Of a DNA stretch of 64,000 nucleotides, positions 16,806-25,588 are shown piece by piece (position 1 is the first letter of the stretch; the number at the start of each line of letters is the position of its first letter). A program made the translations under genes and the position numbers. The notes under the pieces were generated by a model. It worked only from the letters and a program-made list of their open reading frames with translations, ran no database searches and had not been told where the DNA came from. The stretch comes from Negativicutes bacterium (GTDB lineage Bacteria > Bacillota_C > Negativicutes > Sporomusales_B > JARLHX01), in the NCBI GenBank assembly GCA_031292035.1, contig JARLHX010000283.1:52387-116386 (forward strand). Reading direction: 5' to 3'.

Positions 16806-16896
16806 GGCAAGGGGGGCTGGGGAGCTGGCTGAGATATAGACCGCTAAGTCTATGACCCTTTAAACCTGATCTGGGTAATTCCAGCGTAGGGATAGC
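16806..16896 (+). ncRNA. TPP riboswitch (THI element)
   Basis: The conserved thi-box is readable in order: GGGGGGC, then GCTGAGA, a variable P3 arm (TAGACCGCTAAGTCTA), ACCCTT, AACCTGATCTGGGTAA, and CCAGCGTAGGGA. This is the thiamin pyrophosphate aptamer. It is followed by an intrinsic terminator, so control is by premature termination, and then by cytX and the other thiamin salvage genes. Confidence 0.95.
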
Positions 16897-16917
16897 AGTG
16901 TATACTTTGGTATTAAC

Positions 16918-16945
16918 AAAGGTGCATCCTTACAGGATGCGCCTT
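16918..16945 (+). terminator. Attenuator terminator of the TPP riboswitch
   Basis: AAAGGTGCATCC pairs with GGATGCGCCTTT around TTACA, ending in five T, 20 bases after the aptamer. It is the expected OFF-state hairpin. Confidence 0.88.
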
Positions 16946-17000
16946 TTTGCTGGGTTAGCCGTCATTGCCAAGCCGGAAAGCAGGAGAAAGCAGGTGGATC

Positions 17001-18239
17001 ATGATTAACGATTCCAATACGATGGAGTCCCGGCATTATCTCTTTTTGTGGTTTGGCGCCGCCGTTTCGGTGGCCGAGATTTTGGCTGGGGGGCTTATCG
17101 CGCCGCTCGGGTTTTCCACTGGCGTAACAGCCATCCTCTTGGGGCATCTGATCGGTACCACCTTATTGGTGCTGGGCGGTGTCATCGGAAGCCGTGAACG
17201 AACTTCGGCCATCGAGTCGACCCGCCTTTCGTTCGGCGTTTATGGGTCAGGCATGTTTTCTGTTTTAAATGTCCTGCAGTTGATCGGCTGGACGGCCATT
17301 ATGATTATTTCCGCTGCCAAGTCGGCCAACCAGATCACCAAGATGCTATGGCAGATCGACAATTACGCCGCTTGGAGCATTGGCATTGGCGCGCTGATTT
17401 TTCTCTGGATTTTCCTTGGCCGGGAAGGCGGCTGGAAAAAGGTCAATATGGCTGCCGTGCTGCTGTTGTTCGGACTGACGGTGGTTATGAGTGTCGCCAT
17501 CTTTAAAACCCCTGGCGCTTTAGCGCAGGAGCCGGCTGGCGGCATGTCCTTCAGCGAGGCGGTGGAGCTTAGTGTGGTCATGCCTCTTTCTTGGCTGCCG
17601 CTGATTTCCGACTACACCCGCTACGCCAAAACCAGCAAAGGCGCTGCCTGGGGAAGCTGGCTGGGCTATTTTGTGGGCAGTTCCTGGATGTACATCATCG
17701 GCCTCGCGGTGGCCATCACCGCCGGCGATCCTGATCCGTCCTCGGTGCTATTGGCTGCCAATCTCGGAATCGCCGCGCTGGGAATCATTGTGTTGGCCAC
17801 CGTTACTACCACCTTTATGGATGCATATTCGGCCGGGGTGAGTTTTTCCAATCTGTTTTCCGGCCTCAACGAAAAGCATGTGGCGTTGATCATGACAGTG
17901 ATCGGCACAGTGCTCGCCCTGCTTTTCGATATGGAGCAATACGAAGATTTCCTGCTGGTCATCGGTTCGGTTTTCGCACCACTCTTCGCTGTCTTGCTGA
18001 CCGACTACTATATCCTGAAAAATCGCTGCATCCGGCCGGAATTGATGATCAACGGGGGAGCAATCGCGGTTTGGGCCATTGGTGTGGCTCTATATTATCA
18101 GTTTCTCGATCTTCAACTGGCGGTGGGTACGACCATCCCGGTCATAGCTATCACCGGGCTGCTATACTTATGTGTCTCCAAATACACCGAGAAATGGACC
18201 TATTGCAAGAAGGTCCGGCCGGTGTACCGGGATATTTAG
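17001..18239 (+). CDS. cytX: NCS1-family hydroxymethylpyrimidine/thiamin precursor transporter
   Basis: 412 aa, about 12 membrane helices, NCS1 (cytosine/purine permease) family. The N-terminal FLWFGAAVSVAEILAGG and the central LPLISDYTRYAK segment are characteristic. Placement directly behind a TPP riboswitch identifies it as the CytX branch, thought to import hydroxymethylpyrimidine. Start ATG 17001 has AGGTGG close upstream and AGGAGAAAG a little farther; the frame open from 16965 lacks a ribosome site. thiE and thiM follow downstream, completing a salvage route from HMP and thiazole. Confidence 0.87.
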   Translation: MINDSNTMESRHYLFLWFGAAVSVAEILAGGLIAPLGFSTGVTAILLGHLIGTTLLVLGGVIGSRERTSAIESTRLSFGVYGSGMFSVLNVLQLIGWTAIMIISAAKSANQITKMLWQIDNYAAWSIGIGALIFLWIFLGREGGWKKVNMAAVLLLFGLTVVMSVAIFKTPGALAQEPAGGMSFSEAVELSVVMPLSWLPLISDYTRYAKTSKGAAWGSWLGYFVGSSWMYIIGLAVAITAGDPDPSSVLLAANLGIAALGIIVLATVTTTFMDAYSAGVSFSNLFSGLNEKHVALIMTVIGTVLALLFDMEQYEDFLLVIGSVFAPLFAVLLTDYYILKNRCIRPELMINGGAIAVWAIGVALYYQFLDLQLAVGTTIPVIAITGLLYLCVSKYTEKWTYCKKVRPVYRDI

Positions 18240-18343
18240 CCGACTGTTCGCTTGTTTAGCTGTCGGCCATCTTCGACTAGCCCGGGACGACTTTGCCACT
18301 CTGCGGCGTAATGGTTATAATAGTGAGGACGGAGGTTGCCACT

Positions 18344-19330
18344 ATGTATGACGACGCCGAAAATCGGGCCCACAAACGAAAAATATATTGGCGGACGGCG
18401 CTAGCTTTGCTGCTGGTCGCTGTTTTCCTTGTCAACGCAGCCCTGCTTTTGGCCGGGGCGGTTTTCTACGATGAATTCTGCGTACTGAACACCCGCATCG
18501 GTCTGGAACGGTTCAATGTATTGCAGGCTCAGCTCGATCAGGGGAAAAAAAGCAAACAGTGGCAGGATGTCAGCATCGAGTCCCGCTGGGGCTATACCCT
18601 GAAGGGGACCTACCTGCCCTGTCCGACCCCTTCAGACAAGACGGTCATTTTCGTCCACGGCGTTTCCGCCAACCGGCTGATGGGGCTGTGGTACGCCGAC
18701 CTGTATCTCGGGGCAGGCTACAATGTGCTGGTATATGACTCCCGCGCCCATGGGATGAGCGGGGGAGCCTCGGTAACCTGGGGCTTTTACGAAAAATATG
18801 ATCTGGATCAGTGGGTGGACTGGGTGCAGGCCCGCCAGCCCGGCGGCATCATCGGCATCCACGGGGTGTCGATGGGGGCAGCCACGGCGCTATTGCACGC
18901 CGCGCTGAACGAGCAGGATAAACGGGTCAGTTTTTATGTCGCCGACAGCGCTTACACCAGTCTTGAGACTCTTTTAACCCAGCAGATCGATGGCAGTCTG
19001 ACTTTGCACAATCCGCTACTGGTCCAGGTGCTGCTGAAATACTCAAGCGTGGTGGCTTACCTAAAGTCCGGATTCTTTTATGGTGACGTCGAGCCTGTCC
19101 GGGCGGTGTCCGGCGTGACCACGCCGGTGCTGTATCTGCACGGCGAAGCCGATCCGCTGGTGCCGGCGGCGATGGGCCGGGAACTGTATGCGGCAACCAA
19201 GGGCCACCGGGAAATCCATACTTTTCCCGGTGCGGGACACGCGATGGCTATTTTTGACCGAAAAAACGAATACCGCCGTCTGGTGCGGGAGTTTATCGCG
19301 TCAGTCCAGGTAAAACAGCCGCTGCGCTGA
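18344..19330 (+). CDS. Membrane-anchored alpha/beta hydrolase
   Basis: 328 aa. One N-terminal helix (about 17-42) anchors an alpha/beta hydrolase fold that likely faces outside. The oxyanion segment FVHGVSANR, nucleophile elbow GIHGVSMG (S176), acid D270 in HGEADPLV and H299 in GAGHAMA form a complete triad. ATG with GGAGG upstream. It resembles YqkD/BEM46-type hydrolases. It lies between cytX and thiE with gaps of 104 and 38 bases, so it may be transcribed with them, but no known thiamin step needs it; a role in releasing a thiamin precursor is only a guess. Confidence 0.82.
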   Translation: MYDDAENRAHKRKIYWRTALALLLVAVFLVNAALLLAGAVFYDEFCVLNTRIGLERFNVLQAQLDQGKKSKQWQDVSIESRWGYTLKGTYLPCPTPSDKTVIFVHGVSANRLMGLWYADLYLGAGYNVLVYDSRAHGMSGGASVTWGFYEKYDLDQWVDWVQARQPGGIIGIHGVSMGAATALLHAALNEQDKRVSFYVADSAYTSLETLLTQQIDGSLTLHNPLLVQVLLKYSSVVAYLKSGFFYGDVEPVRAVSGVTTPVLYLHGEADPLVPAAMGRELYAATKGHREIHTFPGAGHAMAIFDRKNEYRRLVREFIASVQVKQPLR

Positions 19331-19368
19331 CGGCGGCATTAGTTTGGCTTTGGAGGGGAAGTGAGGGT

Positions 19369-19992
19369 ATGACGAAAGACATCGACTATCAGGTATATCT
19401 GGCCACAGATGACTATTATCTCGACAGAGACGGCGTTTATTCCCTGATTGAGGAAACGCTGGCCGCCGGGGTTACTGTTTTGCAGTATCGCTCTAAAACG
19501 AGGAGCAGCAGGCAGATGCTGCAAGAGGCTTTGCAGTTGAAACAAATGTGCGAGAAATATCGCGTGCCGTTTATTGTCAATGACCGCCTGGATATTGCCC
19601 TGGCGGTGGATGCCGACGGCCTCCATCTGGGGCAAGACGATCTGCCTCTGGCTGAGGCCCGCCGTTTTTTCAGCAAGGTGATCGGAGTGTCGGCGACTTG
19701 CTATGAAGAAGGCCGGGAGGCCATCCTTGCCGGAGCAGACTATGTGGGCGTCGGGCCGGTTTTCGCCACCGCCACCAAGAAAGATGCCAAGCCGCCTTGT
19801 GGGTTGGCGGCGATCGAGCGGCTGCGGGCCGAATTCCCGGCTGCCTGCGTGGTGGCCATCGGCGGGATTGCGCCCACCAACGTTGCCCAGGTAGTGGCCG
19901 GCGGAGCCGACGGAGTGTGCATTATTTCGGCGATTTTTGACAGCAGCAACCCGGCAGAAGCCGTCCGGCTTTTTGCCAGGGCCTTTAAATAG
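19369..19992 (+). CDS. thiE: Thiamine-phosphate synthase
   Basis: 207 aa, normal ThiE length. Family motifs: [15 protein letters not shown] (pyrophosphate-binding), [39 protein letters not shown], and the C-terminal AIGGI and [12 protein letters not shown]. It couples HMP-PP to thiazole phosphate. ATG with GGAGGGGAAG upstream. It is followed by thiM, giving the thiazole-salvage pair; no thiD was seen in the window. Confidence 0.95.
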   Translation: MTKDIDYQVYLATDDYYLDRDGVYSLIEETLAAGVTVLQYRSKTRSSRQMLQEALQLKQMCEKYRVPFIVNDRLDIALAVDADGLHLGQDDLPLAEARRFFSKVIGVSATCYEEGREAILAGADYVGVGPVFATATKKDAKPPCGLAAIERLRAEFPAACVVAIGGIAPTNVAQVVAGGADGVCIISAIFDSSNPAEAVRLFARAFK

Positions 19993-20020
19993 TGAAACCG
20001 AGTATAAGGGAGGAAGTTTG

Positions 20021-20830
20021 ATGATTGATATTGCCACACTGTGGGGTATCCGCGAGGCGGTCAGGTCGAAGCAACCGCTTGTCTACAACATTACCAATAC
20101 TGTTGTGACCAACTTTACGGCCAACGTCCTTTTGGCTGTCGGCGCTTCGCCCATCATGTCCGAGGGCGAGCAGGAAGCCGAAGATCTGGCGAAGATCGCC
20201 AGTGTGCTGGTAATGAATATGGGAACCCTGCATCCGCGGCAGGTGGAGTACTTTTTGACGGCAGGCCGCAATGCCAATGACTATGGTGTTCCAGTGGTTT
20301 TCGACCCGGTCGGGGCGGGAGCTACCCGTTACCGCAACAACAAAGCGGCCCGGATTATGGATGAAGTAAAGTTGGCCCTTATCCGCGGCAATTACGGCGA
20401 GATCAGCTTTTTGGCCGGGCTGGGCGGCCGGGTCAAGGGGGTCGACAGTGTCGGCGGCGACCTTGAAGTGGATATTGTCAAAGGTTTGGCCAAGCAGACC
20501 GGGGCGCTGGTGGCAGCCACCGGCCAGACCGACTATGTCACTGATGGTGACGCTGTATTCGCCAACGCTACAGGCGACCCTTTGCTGCAGGTGGTAACCG
20601 GGACGGGCTGCGCTTTAAGCTCAATGACCGGAGCCTTTCTGGCGGTGGCTGAGGACAAGCGGCTGGGGGTGCTGGCGGCACTGGCTTTTTACGGCGCTGC
20701 GGCGCAGAAGGCGGCGGCCGGGAGCAAGGGGCCGGGCAGTTTTGCCGTCCAGTTTCTCGATGCCCTGTACAACCTGACCCAGGACGAGTTTTCTACGCTG
20801 TTGAAAGAGCGGCCGGCCAAGCAACTGTGA
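20021..20830 (+). CDS. thiM: Hydroxyethylthiazole kinase
   Basis: 269 aa. Opens with the typical [29 protein letters not shown] and carries [18 protein letters not shown] and [17 protein letters not shown], the ATP- and substrate-binding motifs of ThiM. It phosphorylates the thiazole moiety for ThiE. The ATG at 20021 has GGGAGGAAG upstream; the longer frame runs back into thiE. It is the last gene of the cluster before a terminator. Confidence 0.95.
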   Translation: MIDIATLWGIREAVRSKQPLVYNITNTVVTNFTANVLLAVGASPIMSEGEQEAEDLAKIASVLVMNMGTLHPRQVEYFLTAGRNANDYGVPVVFDPVGAGATRYRNNKAARIMDEVKLALIRGNYGEISFLAGLGGRVKGVDSVGGDLEVDIVKGLAKQTGALVAATGQTDYVTDGDAVFANATGDPLLQVVTGTGCALSSMTGAFLAVAEDKRLGVLAALAFYGAAAQKAAAGSKGPGSFAVQFLDALYNLTQDEFSTLLKERPAKQL

Positions 20831-20837
20831 GAAACAA

Positions 20838-20866
20838 AAAAAGCATCCATTATGGATGCTTTTTCT
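20838..20866 (+). terminator. Rho-independent terminator after thiM
   Basis: AAAAAGCATCCA pairs with TGGATGCTTTTT around three bases; strong and T-rich. Confidence 0.9.
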
Positions 20867-20989
20867 TTGGCAATTTTGCTATAAGCGAAAAGTATTGAAC
20901 GATAACAATAAATATATTTTTTGTTAAAGGTGTGGGCCGAGAGGTTGCGAATAAAAAAGGATATGAATGGTTGCCATACAGGAAGGGAG

Positions 20990-22102
20990 ATGGGTGTGAT
21001 AAACTATTTGGAACTGGACACGCCGGCGTTGCTGCTTGATAAGAAACTGATGGAGCGCAATGCCAGGCTGATGATGGACAAGGCGCGAAAATGGGGCGTC
21101 AAGCTGCGGCCGCATACCAAGACCCACCGGACGCCAGCGGTGGCTCAAATCCAGGTGGCCGAAGGGGCTAGCGGCATCACGGTAGCCAAGGTCGGCGAGG
21201 CCGAGGTGATGGCTGCCGCCGGTCTGGACGACATTTTTATCGCCAATGAGGTTTATGGTGAAGAAAAATTCCGGCGCCTGGTGGCGCTGAATCGTACCAT
21301 CCGCATCGCGGTGGGAGTGGATAACCGCGAGCAGGTGGCGGCGCTGGGACGGCATTTTGCGGCCGAAGCTAAGCCGCTGGAAGTCATGATCGAGGTGGAG
21401 ACCGGCGAGGACCGCACCGGAGTGCTGACGCCGGAAGAAGGACTGGCCCTCGCCAGGGTGATCGCCGATACTCCCGGGGTCAAACTGCGCGGGGTCTTTA
21501 CCCATGAGGGAAATACTTACGGGGCGGCTGATCCGGAGGAGTGCGTCCGGATGATGACCAAAAGCCAGCAGGATATTTTGGCTGTGGTCCGGCATTTGGA
21601 GGAGAACGGAGTCCCAGTCGGGGAGGTCAGCATCGGTGCAACGCCGTCGCTGATGCACGGCGACGTATTGCCTGGGGTGACGGAGATCCGGCCGGGGACG
21701 TATATTTACATGGATGCTGCCCAGGGGCATGCCATCGGCGACTACAGCCGCTGCGCCCTGAGTGTGCTGGCTACGGTAATTTCCAAGCCAACGGCAGAAA
21801 GGGTAGTAGTCGACACCGGCGGCAAGGCACTCACTTCCTTTACCCGGAGCCAGGGCATCTGTTACACTCCCGGCTACGGATTGGTAAAGGGATTCGGCGA
21901 TCTTCGGATTAAAAAGGTGTATGACGAGCATGGCGTCATCCTAAGCACCGAAGCGCGCGACCGGCTCAATATCGGCGACAAAGTCGAGATCATCCCCAAT
22001 CACGCCTGTCCCACCTGCAACTTGTATGATGATATCTATGTGCTTGAGGATGGTCAGGTAACCGCTAAGTGGCCCATTCTTTGCCGCGGAAAATCACAGT
22101 AG
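20990..22102 (+). CDS. Fold-type III PLP enzyme, D-serine dehydratase / D-threonine aldolase-like
   Basis: 370 aa from ATG 20990; GTG at 20996 has better spacing to GGAAGGGAG and may be the real start. The alanine-racemase-type barrel shows the PLP lysine in RPHTKTHRTP (K44) and the C-terminal metal site PNHACPTC. From family knowledge, His-x-Cys at this place is the zinc pair of D-serine dehydratases (Dsd1 type), while D-threonine aldolases and beta-hydroxyaspartate aldolase have His-x-Asp. So a dehydratase acting on D-serine or D-3-hydroxyaspartate is favoured. The stop lies at the ribosome site of the next gene, so both are translated together. Confidence 0.78.
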   Translation: MGVINYLELDTPALLLDKKLMERNARLMMDKARKWGVKLRPHTKTHRTPAVAQIQVAEGASGITVAKVGEAEVMAAAGLDDIFIANEVYGEEKFRRLVALNRTIRIAVGVDNREQVAALGRHFAAEAKPLEVMIEVETGEDRTGVLTPEEGLALARVIADTPGVKLRGVFTHEGNTYGAADPEECVRMMTKSQQDILAVVRHLEENGVPVGEVSIGATPSLMHGDVLPGVTEIRPGTYIYMDAAQGHAIGDYSRCALSVLATVISKPTAERVVVDTGGKALTSFTRSQGICYTPGYGLVKGFGDLRIKKVYDEHGVILSTEARDRLNIGDKVEIIPNHACPTCNLYDDIYVLEDGQVTAKWPILCRGKSQ

Positions 22103-22114
22103 GAGGTAGTGTGT

Positions 22115-23098
22115 ATGGCTGAAGTCATTGTCCTTAATGATCAGCAAGTCGAAAGTCTGGTCTCTTTCGAGGAGAATCTGCGGATGATCGAGCAGGCTTT
22201 TGGCGACTATAATCTGGGTAAAAGCCACGCCTTTCCGGTGGTTAGGGAGGAGATCAAGCGCCATCAGGGGATCTTCGGCATCAAGTCAGGTTATCTCGAA
22301 ACCCAGGAGACGCTGGGCTTTAAGGCCGGGGGTTTCTGGAAGAATAATAACCAGCGGGGTCTGACCAGCCACCAGTCGGCGATGGTGCTGTTTAATCCGG
22401 AAACCGGGCAACCCTGCGCCCTGGTTGCCGCCAACTATGTGACAAAGGTCCGCACCGCCGCCATCGGGGCCATTGGCTGCAAGTATCTGGCCCGTCCTGA
22501 CAGCAAGGTGCTGACCATCATCGGATGCGGTCAGCAGGGCCGCGGGCAGTTGGAGGCAACCCTGAAAATGTTGCCTGGGATTGAGGAAATCTATCTTTAT
22601 GATGCCTATATCCAAGCGGCGGAGGCGCTGGCCCGGGATATGGCCGGTCTTAACCGGAAGATTGTCGTGGCAGCTACTGCTGAACAGGCCTGCCGGCCTG
22701 CCGACGTCATCGTGACCACCACTCCTAGCTATCAGGCGGTGGTCATGGCCGACTGGATCAAACCTGGCACACACATTAACGCCGTCGGTACCGATACCCG
22801 CGGCAAACAGGAACTTGACCCCCGCATTTTTGCCAAAGCGGCCATTGTGGTCGACAATATCGGCCAGTGCCTGTACCTCGGCGAATGCCAGCACGCCTAT
22901 GACGCCGGTATTATTACCAAAGAGTCCATCCGGGCCGAGATCGGCGAAATTATCAACGGCACCAAAATTGGCCGAAAAGACGCCACAGAAATTACGGTCT
23001 TTGACACGACCGGTGTCGCCATTCAGGATTTGGCCACCGCCGGGTACGCATTGGCTGAGGCGCTGAAAAAGGGTGTCGGCAGCAGGGTCATGTTATAA
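22115..23098 (+). CDS. Ornithine cyclodeaminase / mu-crystallin family dehydrogenase
   Basis: 327 aa. NAD(P)-binding motif IIGCGQQGRGQLEA, the upstream GQPCALVAANYVTKVRTAA segment and DVIVTTTPSYQAVV are typical of the OCD/mu-crystallin family, which includes ornithine cyclodeaminase, alanine and iminosuccinate (BhcD) reductases, and ketimine reductases. ATG 22115 with AGGAGG 8 bases upstream; the GTG at 22109 overlaps the ribosome site. As partner of a D-serine-dehydratase-like enzyme, it could reduce the imine that enzyme produces. Exact substrate unknown. Confidence 0.82.
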   Translation: MAEVIVLNDQQVESLVSFEENLRMIEQAFGDYNLGKSHAFPVVREEIKRHQGIFGIKSGYLETQETLGFKAGGFWKNNNQRGLTSHQSAMVLFNPETGQPCALVAANYVTKVRTAAIGAIGCKYLARPDSKVLTIIGCGQQGRGQLEATLKMLPGIEEIYLYDAYIQAAEALARDMAGLNRKIVVAATAEQACRPADVIVTTTPSYQAVVMADWIKPGTHINAVGTDTRGKQELDPRIFAKAAIVVDNIGQCLYLGECQHAYDAGIITKESIRAEIGEIINGTKIGRKDATEITVFDTTGVAIQDLATAGYALAEALKKGVGSRVML

Positions 23099-23115
23099 TT
23101 TTTTGGCGATAGCGG

Positions 23116-23156
23116 AAAGCCGGTGGCAGCGAGAAAGCTGCTTCCGGCTTTTTTAT
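23116..23156 (+). terminator. Rho-independent terminator after the OCD-family gene
   Basis: AAAGCCGG pairs with CCGGCTTT, with an inner GCAGC/GCTGC stem, then TTTTATTT. Confidence 0.85.
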
Positions 23157-23277
23157 TTGTCATCATAAATCTTATACCCAAATAAAGAGGATAATGGGAA
23201 TTTTTGACTAATAATGATATTAAAACCAGGTGCGGTATTCAAAATTTTTGCGGACTTTTCTTGGGGAGTGGTCATTG

Positions 23278-24495
23278 ATGATGTTGCCATTCGTATGGAA
23301 ATTTAACATTGTGCTAGTACTGGTATTATTTGCTTTTGTATCTTTGACGCTGACGGGGACACCGGCTTTGGCGGAAGTCGATCTGCCGCAGTTGATTCAA
23401 CAGGTAGAGCCGGCTGTATTATTTATCATGGTTTACGATGACAAAGGCAAGTATTTTGCCAGCGGCAGCGGTTTTTTTATCAGCCCGGAGGGTGAGTTCA
23501 TTACTAATCGCCATGTGTTGGCGAATGCGTACAATGCAATTGCCAAGACTTCTGACGGCAGAAGCTATCCGATTAAAAAAGTAATTGCATCCCATCCTGA
23601 AATCGATTTAGTCAAAGGGATTGTCGACAATGTGAATGGGCCGATACCCTATTTGCGGATCGCCAAACAAGATGCAGTCAAAGGACAACGGATCTATACT
23701 TTTGGCAGTCCTGCCGGAGCAACGTTTACCGTTTCGGACGGAATTGTTTCGGCTCTTCGCCCCCATTCGCAGTGGGGGGAAATAGTACAGTTTACGGCAC
23801 CAGCCTGGCACGGATCCAGCGGCGGTCCTATTGTGAATCAGGATGGCGAAGTGGTGGCCATCGTGGTGGGGGGCACGGAGGAGGGACAAAATATAAACTT
23901 TGCCATTCCTGCCCATCAGATTTCTGCTTTGTATGCTCCAAATACCGAACCGCTGGTGGCAGGGCCGCAGCCGGCTAAATCCCAACAACCGGCGCAGCCG
24001 CAGCCGCAGCCCGCTCAGCCTGTTCAACCCCAGCCCCTGTTGCCTACGACCCCATCCAACCCTCAGCAGCCGGCCAAGCAGCGTTATCTGCTTATCCTTT
24101 CCAATCCGGACTATAACTGCTATCTAGATATCAATACACTGACCGTCTTTTATAATAAAGAGAAGAATACCACTTGGGTGGAATTTTGGCTCAGGCGGGT
24201 ATATACCGCAGCCGGTAAGGCAACAGTCATCGCCAACCAGACCAAGGCCGGTCAGGGGGACAAATTCTATAATCTCAATATGACTTTGGACCAGATCCAA
24301 GTGAAGCCCAAAGAAAAGACCTTTACCCTTCGGAAGATGGTGCACTACGACACTGCCGGAGCGGTTATCGAGAATAAGGATTTCCCGGAGAAAGAAGAAG
24401 TAATCGCTCCAGGGACGCAAATGGAGAAGGTGGCCGACGCAGTTTTCCAGTACATCTCAGAGCATACCAAAGAGGTAAATGGGGTTAACGAATAG
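23278..24495 (+). CDS. Secreted trypsin-like serine protease with a C-terminal non-PDZ domain
   Basis: 405 aa from ATG 23278 (GGGGAG 9 bases upstream). Signal peptide with a hydrophobic core (about 9-27) and cleavage near PALAE. The S1C (HtrA-like) protease domain has a complete triad: H79 in TNRHVL, D110 in HPEIDL, S181 in GSSGGPIV. Instead of a PDZ domain, a Pro/Gln linker (about 228-267) leads to a domain of about 130 residues that starts RYLLILSNPDYNCYLDINTLTV. The next gene contains a related domain. Likely an extracytoplasmic protease with a surface-binding module. Confidence 0.85.
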   Translation: MMLPFVWKFNIVLVLVLFAFVSLTLTGTPALAEVDLPQLIQQVEPAVLFIMVYDDKGKYFASGSGFFISPEGEFITNRHVLANAYNAIAKTSDGRSYPIKKVIASHPEIDLVKGIVDNVNGPIPYLRIAKQDAVKGQRIYTFGSPAGATFTVSDGIVSALRPHSQWGEIVQFTAPAWHGSSGGPIVNQDGEVVAIVVGGTEEGQNINFAIPAHQISALYAPNTEPLVAGPQPAKSQQPAQPQPQPAQPVQPQPLLPTTPSNPQQPAKQRYLLILSNPDYNCYLDINTLTVFYNKEKNTTWVEFWLRRVYTAAGKATVIANQTKAGQGDKFYNLNMTLDQIQVKPKEKTFTLRKMVHYDTAGAVIENKDFPEKEEVIAPGTQMEKVADAVFQYISEHTKEVNGVNE

Positions 24496-24513
24496 GGGAT
24501 GGGAGGACTGAGC

Positions 24514-25440
24514 ATGGCTTGTTTTTCCGGGTGTGACGCCAACTTTAAATGGCTGTTTATCTGTGCGGCCATTGTGGCGCTCTGCATTTTACCGGCGGGG
24601 GCTGCTGCCGAATATCAGCTTGTAGGCTTTGTCGACCAGCAGAACATCTACATGGACACCGACCGGCTGCAATACTTTGTTAACCCGCAGACGAATGAGT
24701 TGTACTATGATGTCTGGACCAAGAATGTTTACAGTGAGTCCGGCAAAGCAGAGATGCTGCAAAAAATAAAAGTGATGGGCCAGTACCGGACAGAGTGGGA
24801 CAATCTTGAATATTGTCTTATTCATAAGTATTACCGGACAGATAAGGGCCAGTTTAAAGACATCGGCTTTGTCTTTATGACGAATGATGGCAAGATTCTC
24901 GAAATCGGCGAGGTTTCCCAGGAGCGTGTCGACTGGACACCGATCAAGCCACAGTCGGCGGAGGATGGTATCTATTATCGTGTCAAACTGTACGAAGATG
25001 CCAATAATGATGTAATGATCAAACGGTCGGTGCGGAGCCGGTATAAGGTCATCAACAGCACGGGACGGATAACGGAATCGATCGATACAGCCAACGCGAA
25101 GTTTTTTAAAGATACATATAGCGGGAACGTAATTGCAGAGGTATGGCTGCGGGTTGATATGAGCGGTGAGGCCGTCAAAGGAGAATGGGACAGCCGTAAA
25201 CAAAAGGGTTTGCCGATTAAAGGGTGGGAACTGCTTGGCTATGTTGTCGAAAAATATTATCTTGATTTTGAGCGATCAAAATCTCTCCTTTATAGTGTTA
25301 CCTATTGCACCAAGCAGGGTGCGGTGCTGCAAACCTTCGAAATGCCATTAGAGAAGCGAATTGATTGGCAGCAGCCGATACCGGGTTCGCTATGGGAAAA
25401 AACATTTTTTGAAACAAAAAAATATATGGTAAACAGATAA
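24514..25440 (+). CDS. Secreted protein with two copies of the protease C-terminal domain, 308 aa
   Basis: ATG 24514 has GGGAGG 7 bases upstream; ATG 24499 lies before that site. A signal peptide ends near AGAAAEYQ. The mature protein looks like two copies of one unit: YQLVGFVDQQNIYMDTDRLQ ... YYDVWTKNVYSESGKAEML and YRVKLYEDANNDVMIKRSVR ... VIAEVWLRVD, each with a conserved aromatic 'V W' strand. The same unit (VEFWLRRVYTAAGKATVI) forms the C-terminus of the protease encoded 18 bases upstream, so the two genes are one operon and probably meet at the cell surface. The family is not named with confidence; it recalls surface-adhesin E-like domains. Confidence 0.72.
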   Translation: MACFSGCDANFKWLFICAAIVALCILPAGAAAEYQLVGFVDQQNIYMDTDRLQYFVNPQTNELYYDVWTKNVYSESGKAEMLQKIKVMGQYRTEWDNLEYCLIHKYYRTDKGQFKDIGFVFMTNDGKILEIGEVSQERVDWTPIKPQSAEDGIYYRVKLYEDANNDVMIKRSVRSRYKVINSTGRITESIDTANAKFFKDTYSGNVIAEVWLRVDMSGEAVKGEWDSRKQKGLPIKGWELLGYVVEKYYLDFERSKSLLYSVTYCTKQGAVLQTFEMPLEKRIDWQQPIPGSLWEKTFFETKKYMVNR

Positions 25441-25460
25441 TTGAATAGAGTATAAACGAC

Positions 25461-25503
25461 AAGGCTGAAGCAGATTGCTAAAAACTGCTTCAGCCTTGTT
25501 GGT
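25461..25503. terminator. Bidirectional terminator between secreted protein and Cys-rich gene
   Basis: AAGGCTGAAGCAG pairs with CTGCTTCAGCCTT, a perfect 13-bp stem with an 11-base loop. It lies between convergent genes. Confidence 0.78.
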
Positions 25504-25588
25504 TTTGCGCCAAAAACTGGACACCAATATGGCGGACGTGGAAAAATATTGAGGATAGATCGCCGGCACGGGCACACTTAGTCGCTCC

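Noticed and set aside
20924..21931. Minus-strand frame of 335 codons opposite the D-serine-dehydratase-like gene
   Set aside because: A shadow of the GC-rich coding strand. The plus-strand protein has clear PLP and metal motifs; the minus frame has none.
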